Positions 51,806 through 59,953 of a stretch of 64,000 nucleotides of DNA are shown piece by piece. This DNA is from Chitinophaga sp. HK235 (GTDB taxonomy: Bacteria; Bacteroidota; Bacteroidia; Chitinophagales; Chitinophagaceae). Made by a program: the position numbers and the translations under genes. Location of the stretch: NCBI RefSeq assembly GCF_018255755.1, contig NZ_CP073766.1:5702501-5766500 (forward strand), written 5' to 3'. Position 1 is the first letter of the stretch. Every line of letters begins with the position of its first letter. A model generated the notes under the pieces. The model had not been told where the DNA came from. It saw nothing but the letters and a program-made list of their open reading frames with translations, and searched no databases.

Positions 51806-52894
51806 CTATTCAATCCAGATTTTTCCTCTTGCATCTTTAGTGTAAGTAAATGATCCCGTAGATGTTAATGCATCCAGGACTTCATCGAGATTATCCGTTT
51901 CAAACATACCGGTAAAGTACAGCCGTTTCTTCTCTTCGTTGTGGAAGTCTATTTCGACGCCATACCATTGTTCCAGTAGTGCAGTTACTTTTTCAAGCTC
52001 CAGATGTTTGAATGCCAGTTTATTTTTTACCCAGGCAGTTTCAGAAACGATGCTGTCCCTTACCTGTGTCAGTTGTTGTTTGTATATCGGGATCTGTAAT
52101 TTTCCTGTTTCGTTTTCGTGTAGCCGTGCATCATCCGGATTGGCATACAATCCAGCGGGCACCGTCAGTTTTTCATTTGGACGAAGCAATATTTTTTGCT
52201 GGCCGGCCTGATCCAGTTGTACCTCCACAGCGCCATTTACCAGAGCGGTGACAGCACTGTCTTCTTCCGGGTAGGCCCGTACATTAAAAGAGGTACCCAA
52301 TACCAGTATGGTAAAGGATTTGGTTTTCACCCGGAAGGGTCTGTTGACATCAGTGGCAATCTCAAAAAAAGCTTCTCCTTCCAGTTCTACCATTCTTGGC
52401 TGGCCGGCGGCAAATGTTGGTGGATAGTTGAGTTTACTACCTGCATTCAGCCATACATGGGAGCCATCCGGTAATAATAGTTGTGAGCGTGTGCCCTTCG
52501 ACGTTACCAGTTTTTCCAGCGGTAGTGGTTGGGTGGCAGGGCGATACAACAGCTTCCATCCGGTGAAGGCTATCAGCGCGATGCTGGCTGCAACGCTGGC
52601 TACATGCCACCACAGGCGGCGTACCGGGGTAGTAGTGGTTACATCATCGGGGATGGTTGCTGCTGAAGAGGAGGAGGCTGTCTGCAGGCGTTGCAGATGT
52701 CTGGCCTGCATTTGTTTCAGCTGCTCAGGAGTGCTTCCATAGCTTGTTTCCTGCCAGGGTTTTGTAAACACTTCCCGGATATAGGAGGCATGCGGATACT
52801 GCTGCAGTAATTGTTGCAGTTCCTCTGCCTCAGCGGGCGTGAGTTCATTGGCGATTTCCCTGGTCAGTAGGGTATATAATCTTTCCTGATCCAT
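51806..52894 (-). CDS. FecR-family anti-sigma factor (locus 2)
   Basis: 362 residues. N-terminal cytoplasmic region ending with a threonine/serine-rich linker, one membrane helix near 93-113 (WWHVASVAASIALIAFTGWKLLY) and a periplasmic FecR domain with TSKGTRSQLLLPDGSHVWLNAGSKLNYPPTFA. The C-terminal part resembles STN. It sits 63 nt after the sigma gene and 190 nt before susC. A promoter-like element lies between it and the sigma stop. Confidence 0.95.
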   Translation of the reverse strand: MDQERLYTLLTREIANELTPAEAEELQQLLQQYPHASYIREVFTKPWQETSYGSTPEQLKQMQARHLQRLQTASSSSAATIPDDVTTTTPVRRLWWHVASVAASIALIAFTGWKLLYRPATQPLPLEKLVTSKGTRSQLLLPDGSHVWLNAGSKLNYPPTFAAGQPRMVELEGEAFFEIATDVNRPFRVKTKSFTILVLGTSFNVRAYPEEDSAVTALVNGAVEVQLDQAGQQKILLRPNEKLTVPAGLYANPDDARLHENETGKLQIPIYKQQLTQVRDSIVSETAWVKNKLAFKHLELEKVTALLEQWYGVEIDFHNEEKKRLYFTGMFETDNLDEVLDALTSTGSFTYTKDARGKIWIE

Positions 52895-52919
52895 GATCTT
52901 CAGATATTAAAAGGACAGT

Positions 52920-52962
52920 ATTACGCATCGGAATTCCCTATGCGTTTGAAAAAAAATTTAGG
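52920..52962 (-). promoter_or_regulatory. ECF-type promoter-like element upstream of fecR 2
   Basis: Minus strand: an A/T run including AAATTTTTTTTC, then GCATAGGGAATTCCG and, 15 nt past TAGGG, TACT. It matches the layout before fecR 1. The element begins inside the sigma stop region, as expected for an autoregulated sigma-fecR pair. Confidence 0.5.
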
Positions 52963-53548
52963 AGTCGAGGTGGAGGTAGGATTTTGCCAGTTCACTGGAC
53001 AGGTCAAAACGTACTGCCTGGGATATTTTTTTAACGGCAGTGGCCAGTTGGGCATCAACGGTTTTGGGGGAGATATTGAGCAGATCTGCTACTTCGCGGT
53101 AACTGAGCCGGTCGTGTTTAACGAGCCGGAAGATAAGCTGACAGCGGGCCGGCAGGCTACGTACTGCCGATTCTATCTTCTGCGACACTTCCGCGGAGAT
53201 CATACTGCTCTCTGCATCCGGTGCTATTACCAGCGCAGCGGTATCCAGTAATTCCAGATTTTCGTGTAGGTGACGACGTTGTTGCTGTAAAGTGTTTAAT
53301 GAAAGATTTTTGGTAATAACATACAGGTAAACAACAGGGTTTTCCACGTGCGATAACTGATGGCGCTTTTGCCATAGGGTAACAAAAACATCGGAAACTA
53401 CTTCTTCTGCAAGATGGAAAGACGAGACGATAGCGGCGGAAAAATGAAGCAGCTGCTGGCACAAAGCAAGATATAACTCATTGTATGCCTGCATATCATC
53501 ACTGCAGACTTTTTGAAAGAGAGACCTAATCTGCTCATTGTTCCTCAT
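52958..53548 (-). CDS. ECF RNA polymerase sigma factor (locus 2)
   Basis: 196 residues. Region 2: ALCQQLLHFSAAIVSSFHLAEEVVSDVFVTLWQKR. Region 4: DRLSYREVADLLNISPKTVDAQLATAVKKISQAV. This is the usual Bacteroidota ECF class partnered with FecR. The ATG at 53548 is only 4 nt after a TACTTTTG promoter box, pointing to a leaderless transcript. It precedes fecR 2, susC 2, susD 2 and the metallophosphoesterase. Confidence 0.94.
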   Translation of the reverse strand: MRNNEQIRSLFQKVCSDDMQAYNELYLALCQQLLHFSAAIVSSFHLAEEVVSDVFVTLWQKRHQLSHVENPVVYLYVITKNLSLNTLQQQRRHLHENLELLDTAALVIAPDAESSMISAEVSQKIESAVRSLPARCQLIFRLVKHDRLSYREVADLLNISPKTVDAQLATAVKKISQAVRFDLSSELAKSYLHLDS

Positions 53549-53552
53549 AATA

Positions 53553-53560
53553 CAAAAGTA
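53553..53560 (-). promoter_or_regulatory. -7 box TACTTTTG immediately before the sigma start
   Basis: Exact TAnnTTTG match on the minus strand; only 4 nt separate it from the ATG. No clear -33 element. Confidence 0.55.
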
Positions 53561-53653
53561 TATAAATCATGGAAAGCTTATTATTAACGATATGTTACGA
53601 ATTCAGCATCCACACGCGGAATTACTTAAAAGTAATAAAATAAATTTAACTCC

Positions 53654-54427
53654 TTATAGCGGAGATAGTAAAAAATCAGATACCGTTTTTAAGTAATGCT
53701 CAGGTTCTTCAAACATAGGAGCATGTCCTGAGTATTGCATTTCCACAAATGTTGCATCAGGTATCAATGCGGCCACTTCCCTTCCTTCTTCCGGTGGATT
53801 TAATCCATCATATTTGCCACTGATGACAAGCGTTTGCGCTGTAACTTTTGCCAGGTCTTTCCTGAAATCAAAACCTGCAAGCGCTTTGTTGGCAGCTGCA
53901 AACTGCTCGCGGGGAAGATCGGTTTCAAAAATATTAATATGTTGTTTCATCACATCGGCATCATAAGTAAAATACCTGAGCAGTGTCAATGTTGCTTCAT
54001 GCAGATTTTTACCTTCAATTTCGCTGGAGTGTTCACTAAACAGTCTTTGTACAGAGGAAGTCAATCCGTTGGATTTTGGAACAGTCAATACCAGTTTTTC
54101 AATTCTTTCAGGGGCGGCAATAGCAACAGCCTGTGCAATATAGCTACCCATTGAAACACCGAATAAATTTACTGATGATAGTTTGTAATACGCTAAAATT
54201 CCCAATACATCCTGCACGTGATCCTGCAGGGTATATTCAGCGGGCTTATCTGAAAGGCCGTGTCCTCTGCAATCCAACGCAATTGTTTTAAAATGTTTTG
54301 AAAGCGGTTGGATGATGGTGTCCAGATGAGTTTGATCACCGCCTATACCATGAATGAAGATCAGGGGTTTTCCTTCACCGGTGATATTGACGTTTATGTT
54401 GATATTGTTAATTTTAATGAGTGACAT
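53654..54427 (-). CDS. Alpha/beta hydrolase
   Basis: 257 residues. The oxyanion segment FIHGIGGDQTHL, nucleophile elbow GVSMGS (Ser92), acid region SGKYDGLNPP and final His in YSGHAPMFEEP give a complete triad. The architecture is close to 3-oxoadipate enol-lactonase/epoxide-hydrolase-like enzymes. The substrate is not evident. It stands alone between the sigma gene (105 nt) and a terminator. Confidence 0.88.
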   Translation of the reverse strand: MSLIKINNININVNITGEGKPLIFIHGIGGDQTHLDTIIQPLSKHFKTIALDCRGHGLSDKPAEYTLQDHVQDVLGILAYYKLSSVNLFGVSMGSYIAQAVAIAAPERIEKLVLTVPKSNGLTSSVQRLFSEHSSEIEGKNLHEATLTLLRYFTYDADVMKQHINIFETDLPREQFAAANKALAGFDFRKDLAKVTAQTLVISGKYDGLNPPEEGREVAALIPDATFVEMQYSGHAPMFEEPEHYLKTVSDFLLSPL

Positions 54428-54485
54428 TTTTTATCAGATTAGAGGATGAAGATCGAGAAAAGAGCGGGGATTTTAATATTGATGA

Positions 54486-54520
54486 CATAAAAAACGGGAT
54501 AGTTAAAAGCTATCCCGTTT
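54486..54520 (-). terminator. Terminator after the collagen-like lipoprotein gene
   Basis: AAACGGGATAG / CTATCCCGTTT, eleven pairs, seven-base loop. Read on the minus strand it is followed by a T run, ending the 55165-to-54599 transcript. Confidence 0.8.
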
Positions 54521-54598
54521 AGCGGAGAAAAAAAGACCTGGTTCTGAATGCTGCTGCCAACTAATTCAGCAAAAATGCATTCGCAGAAATACTGGTCA

Positions 54599-55165
54599 TT
54601 AGTTCTTCAGACCCAGATAATCTTTCACCGCGTTATAATTGTTCCAGTCGATCACATTCGCTTTCCTGGCTTTGGTGCCGCCTGGTATGAGAATGTATCG
54701 GTATTGCTGCATTTTCACACCGGCATTATTTTGAACTGTGCCTGCATTCAAGTTGGAATACAACTCTATCGTCTGTTTATATGCAATATATCTGATGTAA
54801 ACACCGGTTCTTAAATCAGTGTATGGCAGGGGTGTTATAAGCGGATCAGCAGCGCTATTCAGGTTAATATATACCTTCAGCTCACCTGAGTTCAGTATGC
54901 TGGTTGTCAGCTTGGGAGCATCGATATTGGCAAAATAACCCAGGGTGTCAATTCTGTTACCGGCAGTATGAACTGTATCGGCCTTAAAGGGAATATCGAG
55001 CCAATCGGAGTAGATAATATTGGCGGTGCCGGTATCGCCTTTATCACCTTTGGGGCCTTGTTGGCCGGCAGGACCGGTATTCCCGTCTTTGCTGCAGGAG
55101 GCGGTAAATAATACTACAGCTGTTGCTATTAGCAGGAAAGGTAGGGAGTGTATTAAACGTTTCAT
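54599..55165 (-). CDS. Collagen-like repeat lipoprotein
   Basis: 188 residues. Signal peptide with lipobox FTASC (Cys24), then a short run of Gly-X-Y triplets (GNTGPAGQQGPKGDKGDTG), and a globular C-terminus of about 140 residues starting ANIIYSDWLDIP. Such proteins are usually surface-exposed; the triplets could trimerise. The C-terminal domain is not recognised. No neighbours suggest a function. Terminator downstream as noted. Confidence 0.8.
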   Translation of the reverse strand: MKRLIHSLPFLLIATAVVLFTASCSKDGNTGPAGQQGPKGDKGDTGTANIIYSDWLDIPFKADTVHTAGNRIDTLGYFANIDAPKLTTSILNSGELKVYINLNSAADPLITPLPYTDLRTGVYIRYIAYKQTIELYSNLNAGTVQNNAGVKMQQYRYILIPGGTKARKANVIDWNNYNAVKDYLGLKN

Positions 55166-55278
55166 GGATCAGATAATTAAATTTTGGAGGTTTATTTATT
55201 AAAAGTTGGCTGAAGCGATTTGAATAGGTTGAATCAGTATAGGGCTCTTGTGCTAACTGCTCTGGTATAAAGAAAAAA

Positions 55279-55303
55279 CCCTGATGATCGGTGATCATCA
55301 GGG
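55279..55303 (-). terminator. Terminator after tRNA-Ser
   Basis: CCCTGATGATC / GATCATCAGGG, eleven perfect pairs with a GGT loop, followed on the minus strand by a T-rich run. Confidence 0.85.
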
Positions 55304-55311
55304 AATGGTTG

Positions 55312-55398
55312 CGGAGAAGAAGGGATTCGAACCCTTGATAGGCTTTCACCTATACACACTTTCCAGGCGTGCCAGTTCAACCACTCCTGCACTTCTCC
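55312..55398 (-). tRNA. tRNA-Ser (GGA)
   Basis: 87-nt class II tRNA on the minus strand. The acceptor stem GGAGAAG / CTTCTCC with discriminator G is complete; the anticodon loop is CTGGAAA within a CACGC / GTGTG stem, giving anticodon GGA for UCC/UCU serine codons. A long variable arm (TATAGGTGAAAGCCTAT) identifies serine. The T-arm GGGTTCGAATCCC is canonical. CCA is not encoded. A terminator follows 8 nt later. Confidence 0.96.
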
Positions 55399-55488
55399 GT
55401 AGATTATCTTTGAAACATATTTGGAAGGGTTGAGCTTCCGTTTCAGGGTTGCAAAGATAATCCTTTACTTTTAATTTCCAAGAATTTT

Positions 55489-56181
55489 TTATGCTTTGTC
55501 ATAGAGTTTCCAGATTCCACCGCCCAAAAGCCCGCCGATAATGGGTCCTACTATGAATATCCAGAGGTGAGCGAGCGCATCACCACCTACAAAAAGAGCC
55601 GGTCCGATGCTGCGTGCGGGGTTTACGGAAACACCGGTGATGGGAATACCTACGATGTGGATCATGGTGAGTGACAGACCGATGGCTACACCTGCCAGCA
55701 TGCCGTTCTTATTGTTTTTGCTGGTGCTGCCATGTATTACTACCAGGAAGATGGCGGTAAACACGATCTCGAAGATGAGGCCGCTGAGTACGTTGTAATG
55801 GTCCTGATAGGCGTCGCCGATACCGTTTTGTCCGAGGCCGTTGGCTGCGAGGGTATAATCGCCTTTGCCGGAAGCGATGATGTAGAGGATGGCGGAAGCA
55901 GCGATAGCGCCGGCTATCTGTGCTACAATGTAGGCGCCGGCATCTTTACCGGATATTTTACCGGTGGCCAGCATGGAGATGGTAATCGCAGGATTGATAT
56001 GGCAACCGGAGATATGTCCAATAGCATATACCATGGTCAGTACAGACAGGCCGAAGGCGAAGGAAATCCCCAGCAGGCCTACATGACTGCCGGCTATCAC
56101 GGCGCTGCCGCAACCGATCAGTACCAGTACCAGTGTGCCAAAAAATTCTGCAATAAACTTTTGCGTTAACGAAACATTCAT
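55489..56181 (-). CDS. aqpZ: Aquaporin Z (MIP family)
   Basis: 230-residue water channel with six membrane helices and both half-helix NPA motifs, HINPAIT and SVNPARS. The Arg after the second NPA and an aromatic/His-rich filter (including HIVGIP) fit a water-selective channel. The AqpZ opening, FIAEFFGTLVLVLIGCGSAV, is present. It is monocistronic between the tRNA and asparaginase genes. Confidence 0.95.
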   Translation of the reverse strand: MNVSLTQKFIAEFFGTLVLVLIGCGSAVIAGSHVGLLGISFAFGLSVLTMVYAIGHISGCHINPAITISMLATGKISGKDAGAYIVAQIAGAIAASAILYIIASGKGDYTLAANGLGQNGIGDAYQDHYNVLSGLIFEIVFTAIFLVVIHGSTSKNNKNGMLAGVAIGLSLTMIHIVGIPITGVSVNPARSIGPALFVGGDALAHLWIFIVGPIIGGLLGGGIWKLYDKA

Positions 56182-56265
56182 ACCATAGATTTAGTGGTGA
56201 TTGAAAGAGCTGCAGGGTAAGGGATAGATAGTGCCTGACGGTTAAATTTAATAAAAATCTGTAAT

Positions 56266-56306
56266 AAAAAAGCGGAAAGTATACTATTACAATACTTTCC
56301 GCTTTA
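56266..56306 (-). terminator. Terminator after asparaginase
   Basis: AAAGCGGAAAGTAT / ATACTTTCCGCTTT, fourteen pairs, nine-base loop, with a T run on the minus strand. It separates ansA from aqpZ. Confidence 0.85.
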
Positions 56307-56325
56307 ACTATCTTTTATATTCGAA

Positions 56326-57363
56326 TTAGTAGACCTCTATCGGGGTCAGTTCTCCCCTCAGCGATGTCTCGATCATTTTTTGGCTGTCGGCTATAGAGAG
56401 CCCTTGTCCGAGTACAAACATCAGTTTGGTAACGGCGGCTTCAAAAGTCATATCATGGCCGCTTATCACGCCTATTTCCACCAGATGCTGACTGGTTTCA
56501 TATTTGCCCAGTTCTACAGAGCCACCGTCACACTGGGTGATATCTACTACCAGGGCGCCGTTGTCGATTACTTTTTTAATGCTTTCTATAAACCAGGGCT
56601 GGGTATTGGTATTGCCACTGCCGAAAGTCTCCATAATCACGCCTTTCAGGCCGGGAACGCTGAGCGTGGCTTCCACAGCCCTGCGGGTGATGCCGGGAAA
56701 CAGCTTTAGCACAGTGATATTCGTTTCCAGTTCTTTATGCACCTTCAGCGGAGCTGCAGGGGTAGGCAGGATAAACTGATTTTTGTATTTGATGTCGATG
56801 CCTGCTTCTGCCAGCGGAGGATAGTTCATAGTATAAAACGCTTCGAATTTTTCGGCGTTGTATTTTTTGGAACGGTTGCCTCTGAACAGGGAGAAGTCAA
56901 AGTAAATACATACTTCCGGCACCATAGATGCCTGGCTGCCGTTATGCCTGCTGCAGGCTATTTCCATGGCAGTGATGATATTTTCCTTGGCATCGGTACG
57001 TATCTTACCGATAGGGAGCTGTGAGCCGGTGAGGATAACCGGTTTGGACAGATTTTCCAGCATGAAGCTCAGCGCGGAGGCGGTGAACGACATGGTGTCT
57101 GATCCATGCAGGATGACAAATCCATCATAGCGGTCGTAGCGGTCTTCAATGATACTGGCCAGTTCTATCCAGATCTCTGGTTGCATGTCTGACGAGTCTA
57201 TAGGCGGGTTGAACGCATATACATAGAAGTCAATCCCCATCCGGTAAAGTTCCGGTAAATTGTTTCTTATTTCATTGAAGCCAATAGGGCGGAGTGCTTT
57301 GGTCTTGTCGTCGTAGATCATGCCAACGGTACCGCCCGTGTAGATTATCAGAATTTTACTCAT
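56326..57363 (-). CDS. ansA: Type I L-asparaginase
   Basis: 345 residues, hydrolysing L-asparagine to aspartate and ammonia in the cytoplasm. The active-site threonine Thr12 is in YTGGTVGM and the second threonine-aspartate pair in HGSDT (86-90). The signal-less N-terminus and length fit type I (AnsA). It lies 41 nt after the tatD stop; a TACCTTTG box (57385-57392) in that gap gives it its own promoter. Confidence 0.94.
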   Translation of the reverse strand: MSKILIIYTGGTVGMIYDDKTKALRPIGFNEIRNNLPELYRMGIDFYVYAFNPPIDSSDMQPEIWIELASIIEDRYDRYDGFVILHGSDTMSFTASALSFMLENLSKPVILTGSQLPIGKIRTDAKENIITAMEIACSRHNGSQASMVPEVCIYFDFSLFRGNRSKKYNAEKFEAFYTMNYPPLAEAGIDIKYKNQFILPTPAAPLKVHKELETNITVLKLFPGITRRAVEATLSVPGLKGVIMETFGSGNTNTQPWFIESIKKVIDNGALVVDITQCDGGSVELGKYETSQHLVEIGVISGHDMTFEAAVTKLMFVLGQGLSIADSQKMIETSLRGELTPIEVY

Positions 57364-57384
57364 TGTCTAACTGCCAGTTGCCTG

Positions 57385-57392
57385 CAAAGGTA
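57385..57392 (-). promoter_or_regulatory. -7 box TACCTTTG for ansA
   Basis: Exact match on the minus strand, 21 nt before the ansA ATG. A -33 TTG is not obvious. Confidence 0.55.
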
Positions 57393-57404
57393 TCCACTAA
57401 ACAG

Positions 57405-58175
57405 TTAGAGCGTTTTGAATAATTTCCGGGCATTACTGTTGGTAATAGCGGCTACCTCTTCTATTTTTAGATTTTTTATATCTGCCACCTTTTCGCCTAT
57501 CAATGGGATATAGGCACTTTCATTGCGTTTGCCACGGTGTGGAACGGGGGCCAGGTATGGTGCATCTGTCTCCAGTACAATATGTTGCAGGTCGATGTTT
57601 TCAAGCAGTTTGTCGAGGCCTGATTTTTTAAAGGTGACTACACCACCTATGCCCAGGTAGAAGCCCAGGTCGATGATCTCTTTCGCTTCTTCCAGCGTAC
57701 CTGAGAAACAATGGAATACGCCACTGAGGCTACCATCCTGCAATGCTTTCACTTCGTTTATGCATTCCCGTGTAGCCTCCCGGCTGTGGATGGAAACAGG
57801 CAGCTTATACTGCCTCGCCAGCAGCAGCTGTTCCCGGAAAGCCTGATATTGCTGCTCCAGCAGGGATTTGTCCCAGTAAAAGTCAAGCCCTATCTCTCCG
57901 ATGCCTTTAAACGTGCGGTGTATCAGCCAGTCTTTTATCAGGCGCAGCTGATTTTCCACGTCGGGCTTTACATAGCAGGGATGCAGCCCCATCATGGCAA
58001 AACAGTTTTTGGGATACGCAGCTTCCAGTTTCAGCATACCGGTGATAGACGACTCGTCTATGTTCGGCAGCAACAGCGTGGTCACGCCTGCCTGCAGTGC
58101 ACGCTCTATCATCTCCTGCTGGTCAGTCAAAAATTCATCTGAATACAAATGGGCGTGCGTATCGGTCCAAAACAT
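57405..58175 (-). CDS. TatD-family metal-dependent hydrolase / DNase
   Basis: 256 residues. TIM-barrel with metal ligands DTHAHLY at the N-terminus, IGEIGLDFYW, SIHSREAT, FHCFSGT and ETDAPYLAP. TatD proteins act as 3'-5' nucleases or related hydrolases in DNA repair. A TACCTTTG box (58236-58243) lies upstream on the minus strand. It precedes ansA. Confidence 0.92.
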   Translation of the reverse strand: MFWTDTHAHLYSDEFLTDQQEMIERALQAGVTTLLLPNIDESSITGMLKLEAAYPKNCFAMMGLHPCYVKPDVENQLRLIKDWLIHRTFKGIGEIGLDFYWDKSLLEQQYQAFREQLLLARQYKLPVSIHSREATRECINEVKALQDGSLSGVFHCFSGTLEEAKEIIDLGFYLGIGGVVTFKKSGLDKLLENIDLQHIVLETDAPYLAPVPHRGKRNESAYIPLIGEKVADIKNLKIEEVAAITNSNARKLFKTL

Positions 58176-58283
58176 GATAAAAATATTTTTTAAATTTCTA
58201 TTTTTTGTAATATTAAATAGGTATTTTTATTCCTGCAAAGGTAAAGCCTGAAAAACCTAAACCTAATTTAAAAAACTATAACT

Positions 58284-59174
58284 ATGAAAAGCTACTTCAG
58301 TACAAATCGTGTGCTGGCTGGTACCATCGCGATCGTGGCCGTGGCTACCCTTTTCTTCGCCTGTAAAAAGGAAGTGACCACCGATACCGCTGCTGCCAAC
58401 GAAGACGATAACAAAACATTACTGGCCGCCTCTCATGAAACAACTGCCCATGCTGTTTATGGCGATCTCTTTGAAACCGCAGCAGTGACTGCAGCCAACC
58501 AGGGCCTTACCAACGGCCGTAAAGCGGAATACAATGACTACGCCAACGTAACAGCTTGTCCTTCTATCCTGCTCAGCAGCGCTGACCCCACCGTATGGCC
58601 TAAACAACTGGTCATCGATTACGGAGATGCCTGCCGCGACAACTACGGCGTTACCCGCAGTGGTAAAGTATACATTACCGTTTATGGCCTGCTCTTCGGA
58701 CCTAACTCCAACATTGCTATCCGCCTGGATGGTTATAAATACAATGGTATCCCCGTACAAGGCAGGGATTCTATCTATAACGTCTCTTACAATGCTACTA
58801 CCGGTGTACAATACACGACAGAAATCACCGGGGGAAGAATGCTTTTCAGTGATACCCTTGTCCTGGGATATACCAGCAAAAAAACAGTTAAACAAACTGC
58901 CGGTGCAAGCACTCCAACACCTAACGACAATGTCTACAATGTGGAAGGCACCGCTGCTATTAACTACGAAAAAGGTGGTCCTGCCGGTAGCGCTACTTTC
59001 ACTACTCAAACACCGCTGGTGAAAGCAACCGCCTGCCAATGGGTAAGCCAGGGTAAGCTGCAGGTAGCTTTAGGCAACCTCTCCGCTATTATCGACTATG
59101 GCAACGGCGTATGTGACAACAAAGCCACCATCACCGTTAATGGCGATAAAGTAAAAGAAATCACTTTAAAATAA
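58284..59174 (+). CDS. Putative lipoprotein of unknown function
   Basis: 296 residues. Signal peptide and lipobox ATLFFAC (Cys27), followed by KKEVTTDTAAANEDDN. The body is beta-rich and Thr/Asn-rich with an ACPSILLSSADP and an ACRDNYGVTRSGKVYITVYG segment; the cysteines at ACP/ACRD and ACQW/VCDN could pair. The family was not recognised. A REP-like terminator follows 29 nt after the stop. Confidence 0.75.
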   Translation: MKSYFSTNRVLAGTIAIVAVATLFFACKKEVTTDTAAANEDDNKTLLAASHETTAHAVYGDLFETAAVTAANQGLTNGRKAEYNDYANVTACPSILLSSADPTVWPKQLVIDYGDACRDNYGVTRSGKVYITVYGLLFGPNSNIAIRLDGYKYNGIPVQGRDSIYNVSYNATTGVQYTTEITGGRMLFSDTLVLGYTSKKTVKQTAGASTPTPNDNVYNVEGTAAINYEKGGPAGSATFTTQTPLVKATACQWVSQGKLQVALGNLSAIIDYGNGVCDNKATITVNGDKVKEITLK

Positions 59175-59203
59175 TCTCCAACACTCAATAACAACAATAC
59201 TAG

Positions 59204-59230
59204 CCCAGGACTTTAGTCCTGGGTTTTTTT
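59204..59230 (+). terminator. REP-like terminator after the lipoprotein gene
   Basis: CCCAGGAC TTTA GTCCTGGG followed by seven T residues. It shares TAGCCCAGG and CCTGGG with the REP units at 18012 and 18232, but with paired changes in the stem (GC replaced by AT on both arms), so pairing is conserved. Confidence 0.8.
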
Positions 59231-59852
59231 ATTCAATAGCAGCTACGTTGTAGCCTTGTTTTTTGCAATATTCCAGTACACGGGGTAAAGCGTAGGAAAG
59301 GCGTTCCCAGGCTTTGGTACTATCATGAAACACAACGATAGAGCCGGGCTGCATCTTAAACACGACATTCTGTACACAGGTTTCTCCGTTAATATCCTGG
59401 TCAAAGTCGGCGCTGAGTACATCCCACATGATGATTTTGATACCGGGGATAGTCTTTTTCAGTTGTTTGATCTGAAAAGGGGTGATCCTGCCATAAGGCG
59501 GGCGGAAGAGGTTGGTGCTGATATATTTCCTGGCTTCGAGGATATTCTCAATATACTTGTCAGTATTGGTTTTCCAGCCATTGAGATGGTTGTGCGTATG
59601 GTTGCCGGTACTATGGCCCGCTTCCAGTATCTGCTGATAGATATCCGGGTGTTCCACCACATTTTTACCGATACAGAAAAAAGTGCCTTTGGCGTTATAT
59701 TTCTTCAGTTGTTCCAGTATAAAAGGGGTAGCCTCCGGATGGGGGCCATCATCGAAAGTCAGATAGACGGTATTGTTAGCCGGAGACAGGTCCCAGATAC
59801 AGCTTCTATACAAAGCTTTCAGGATGCCGGGTGTTTTGGTAAGATAGAACAA
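59229..59852 (-). CDS. Polysaccharide deacetylase (NodB domain)
   Basis: 207 residues, a short single-domain NodB enzyme. Metal site: TFDDGPH (Asp34, Asp35), GNHTHNH (His85 and His89) and RPPYGR. The TTG start at 59852 preserves the conserved MFYLTKTPG opening known from Bacteroidota relatives. It probably deacetylates peptidoglycan or chitin-like chains; no signal peptide is clear, although the N-terminus is partly hydrophobic. Confidence 0.88.
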   Translation of the reverse strand: MFYLTKTPGILKALYRSCIWDLSPANNTVYLTFDDGPHPEATPFILEQLKKYNAKGTFFCIGKNVVEHPDIYQQILEAGHSTGNHTHNHLNGWKTNTDKYIENILEARKYISTNLFRPPYGRITPFQIKQLKKTIPGIKIIMWDVLSADFDQDINGETCVQNVVFKMQPGSIVVFHDSTKAWERLSYALPRVLEYCKKQGYNVAAIE

Positions 59853-59857
59853 AGCTT

Positions 59858-59936
59858 GAGCTTTTTAGCAGTGAGCTGATAGCTGCAAGATAGTTAAAAG
59901 CACTAAAAGCTGATGGCAGAAAGCTAAAAGCTATTT
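59858..59936. repeat. AGCT-rich degenerate repeat spacer
   Basis: Six AGCT tetramers and three AAGCTAAAAG/AAAAGCTGAT-like words occur in 79 bp between the deacetylase and gltX. A related piece (TTAGCTTTTAG) occurs upstream of glnS near 63321. Origin unknown. Confidence 0.45.
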
Positions 59937-59939
59937 CCT

Positions 59940-59947
59940 TACCTTTG
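59940..59947 (+). promoter_or_regulatory. -7 box TACCTTTG just before gltX
   Basis: Exact match that ends 6 nt before the gltX ATG, giving a leaderless or near-leaderless transcript. Confidence 0.6.
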
Positions 59948-59953
59948 CGCTCT

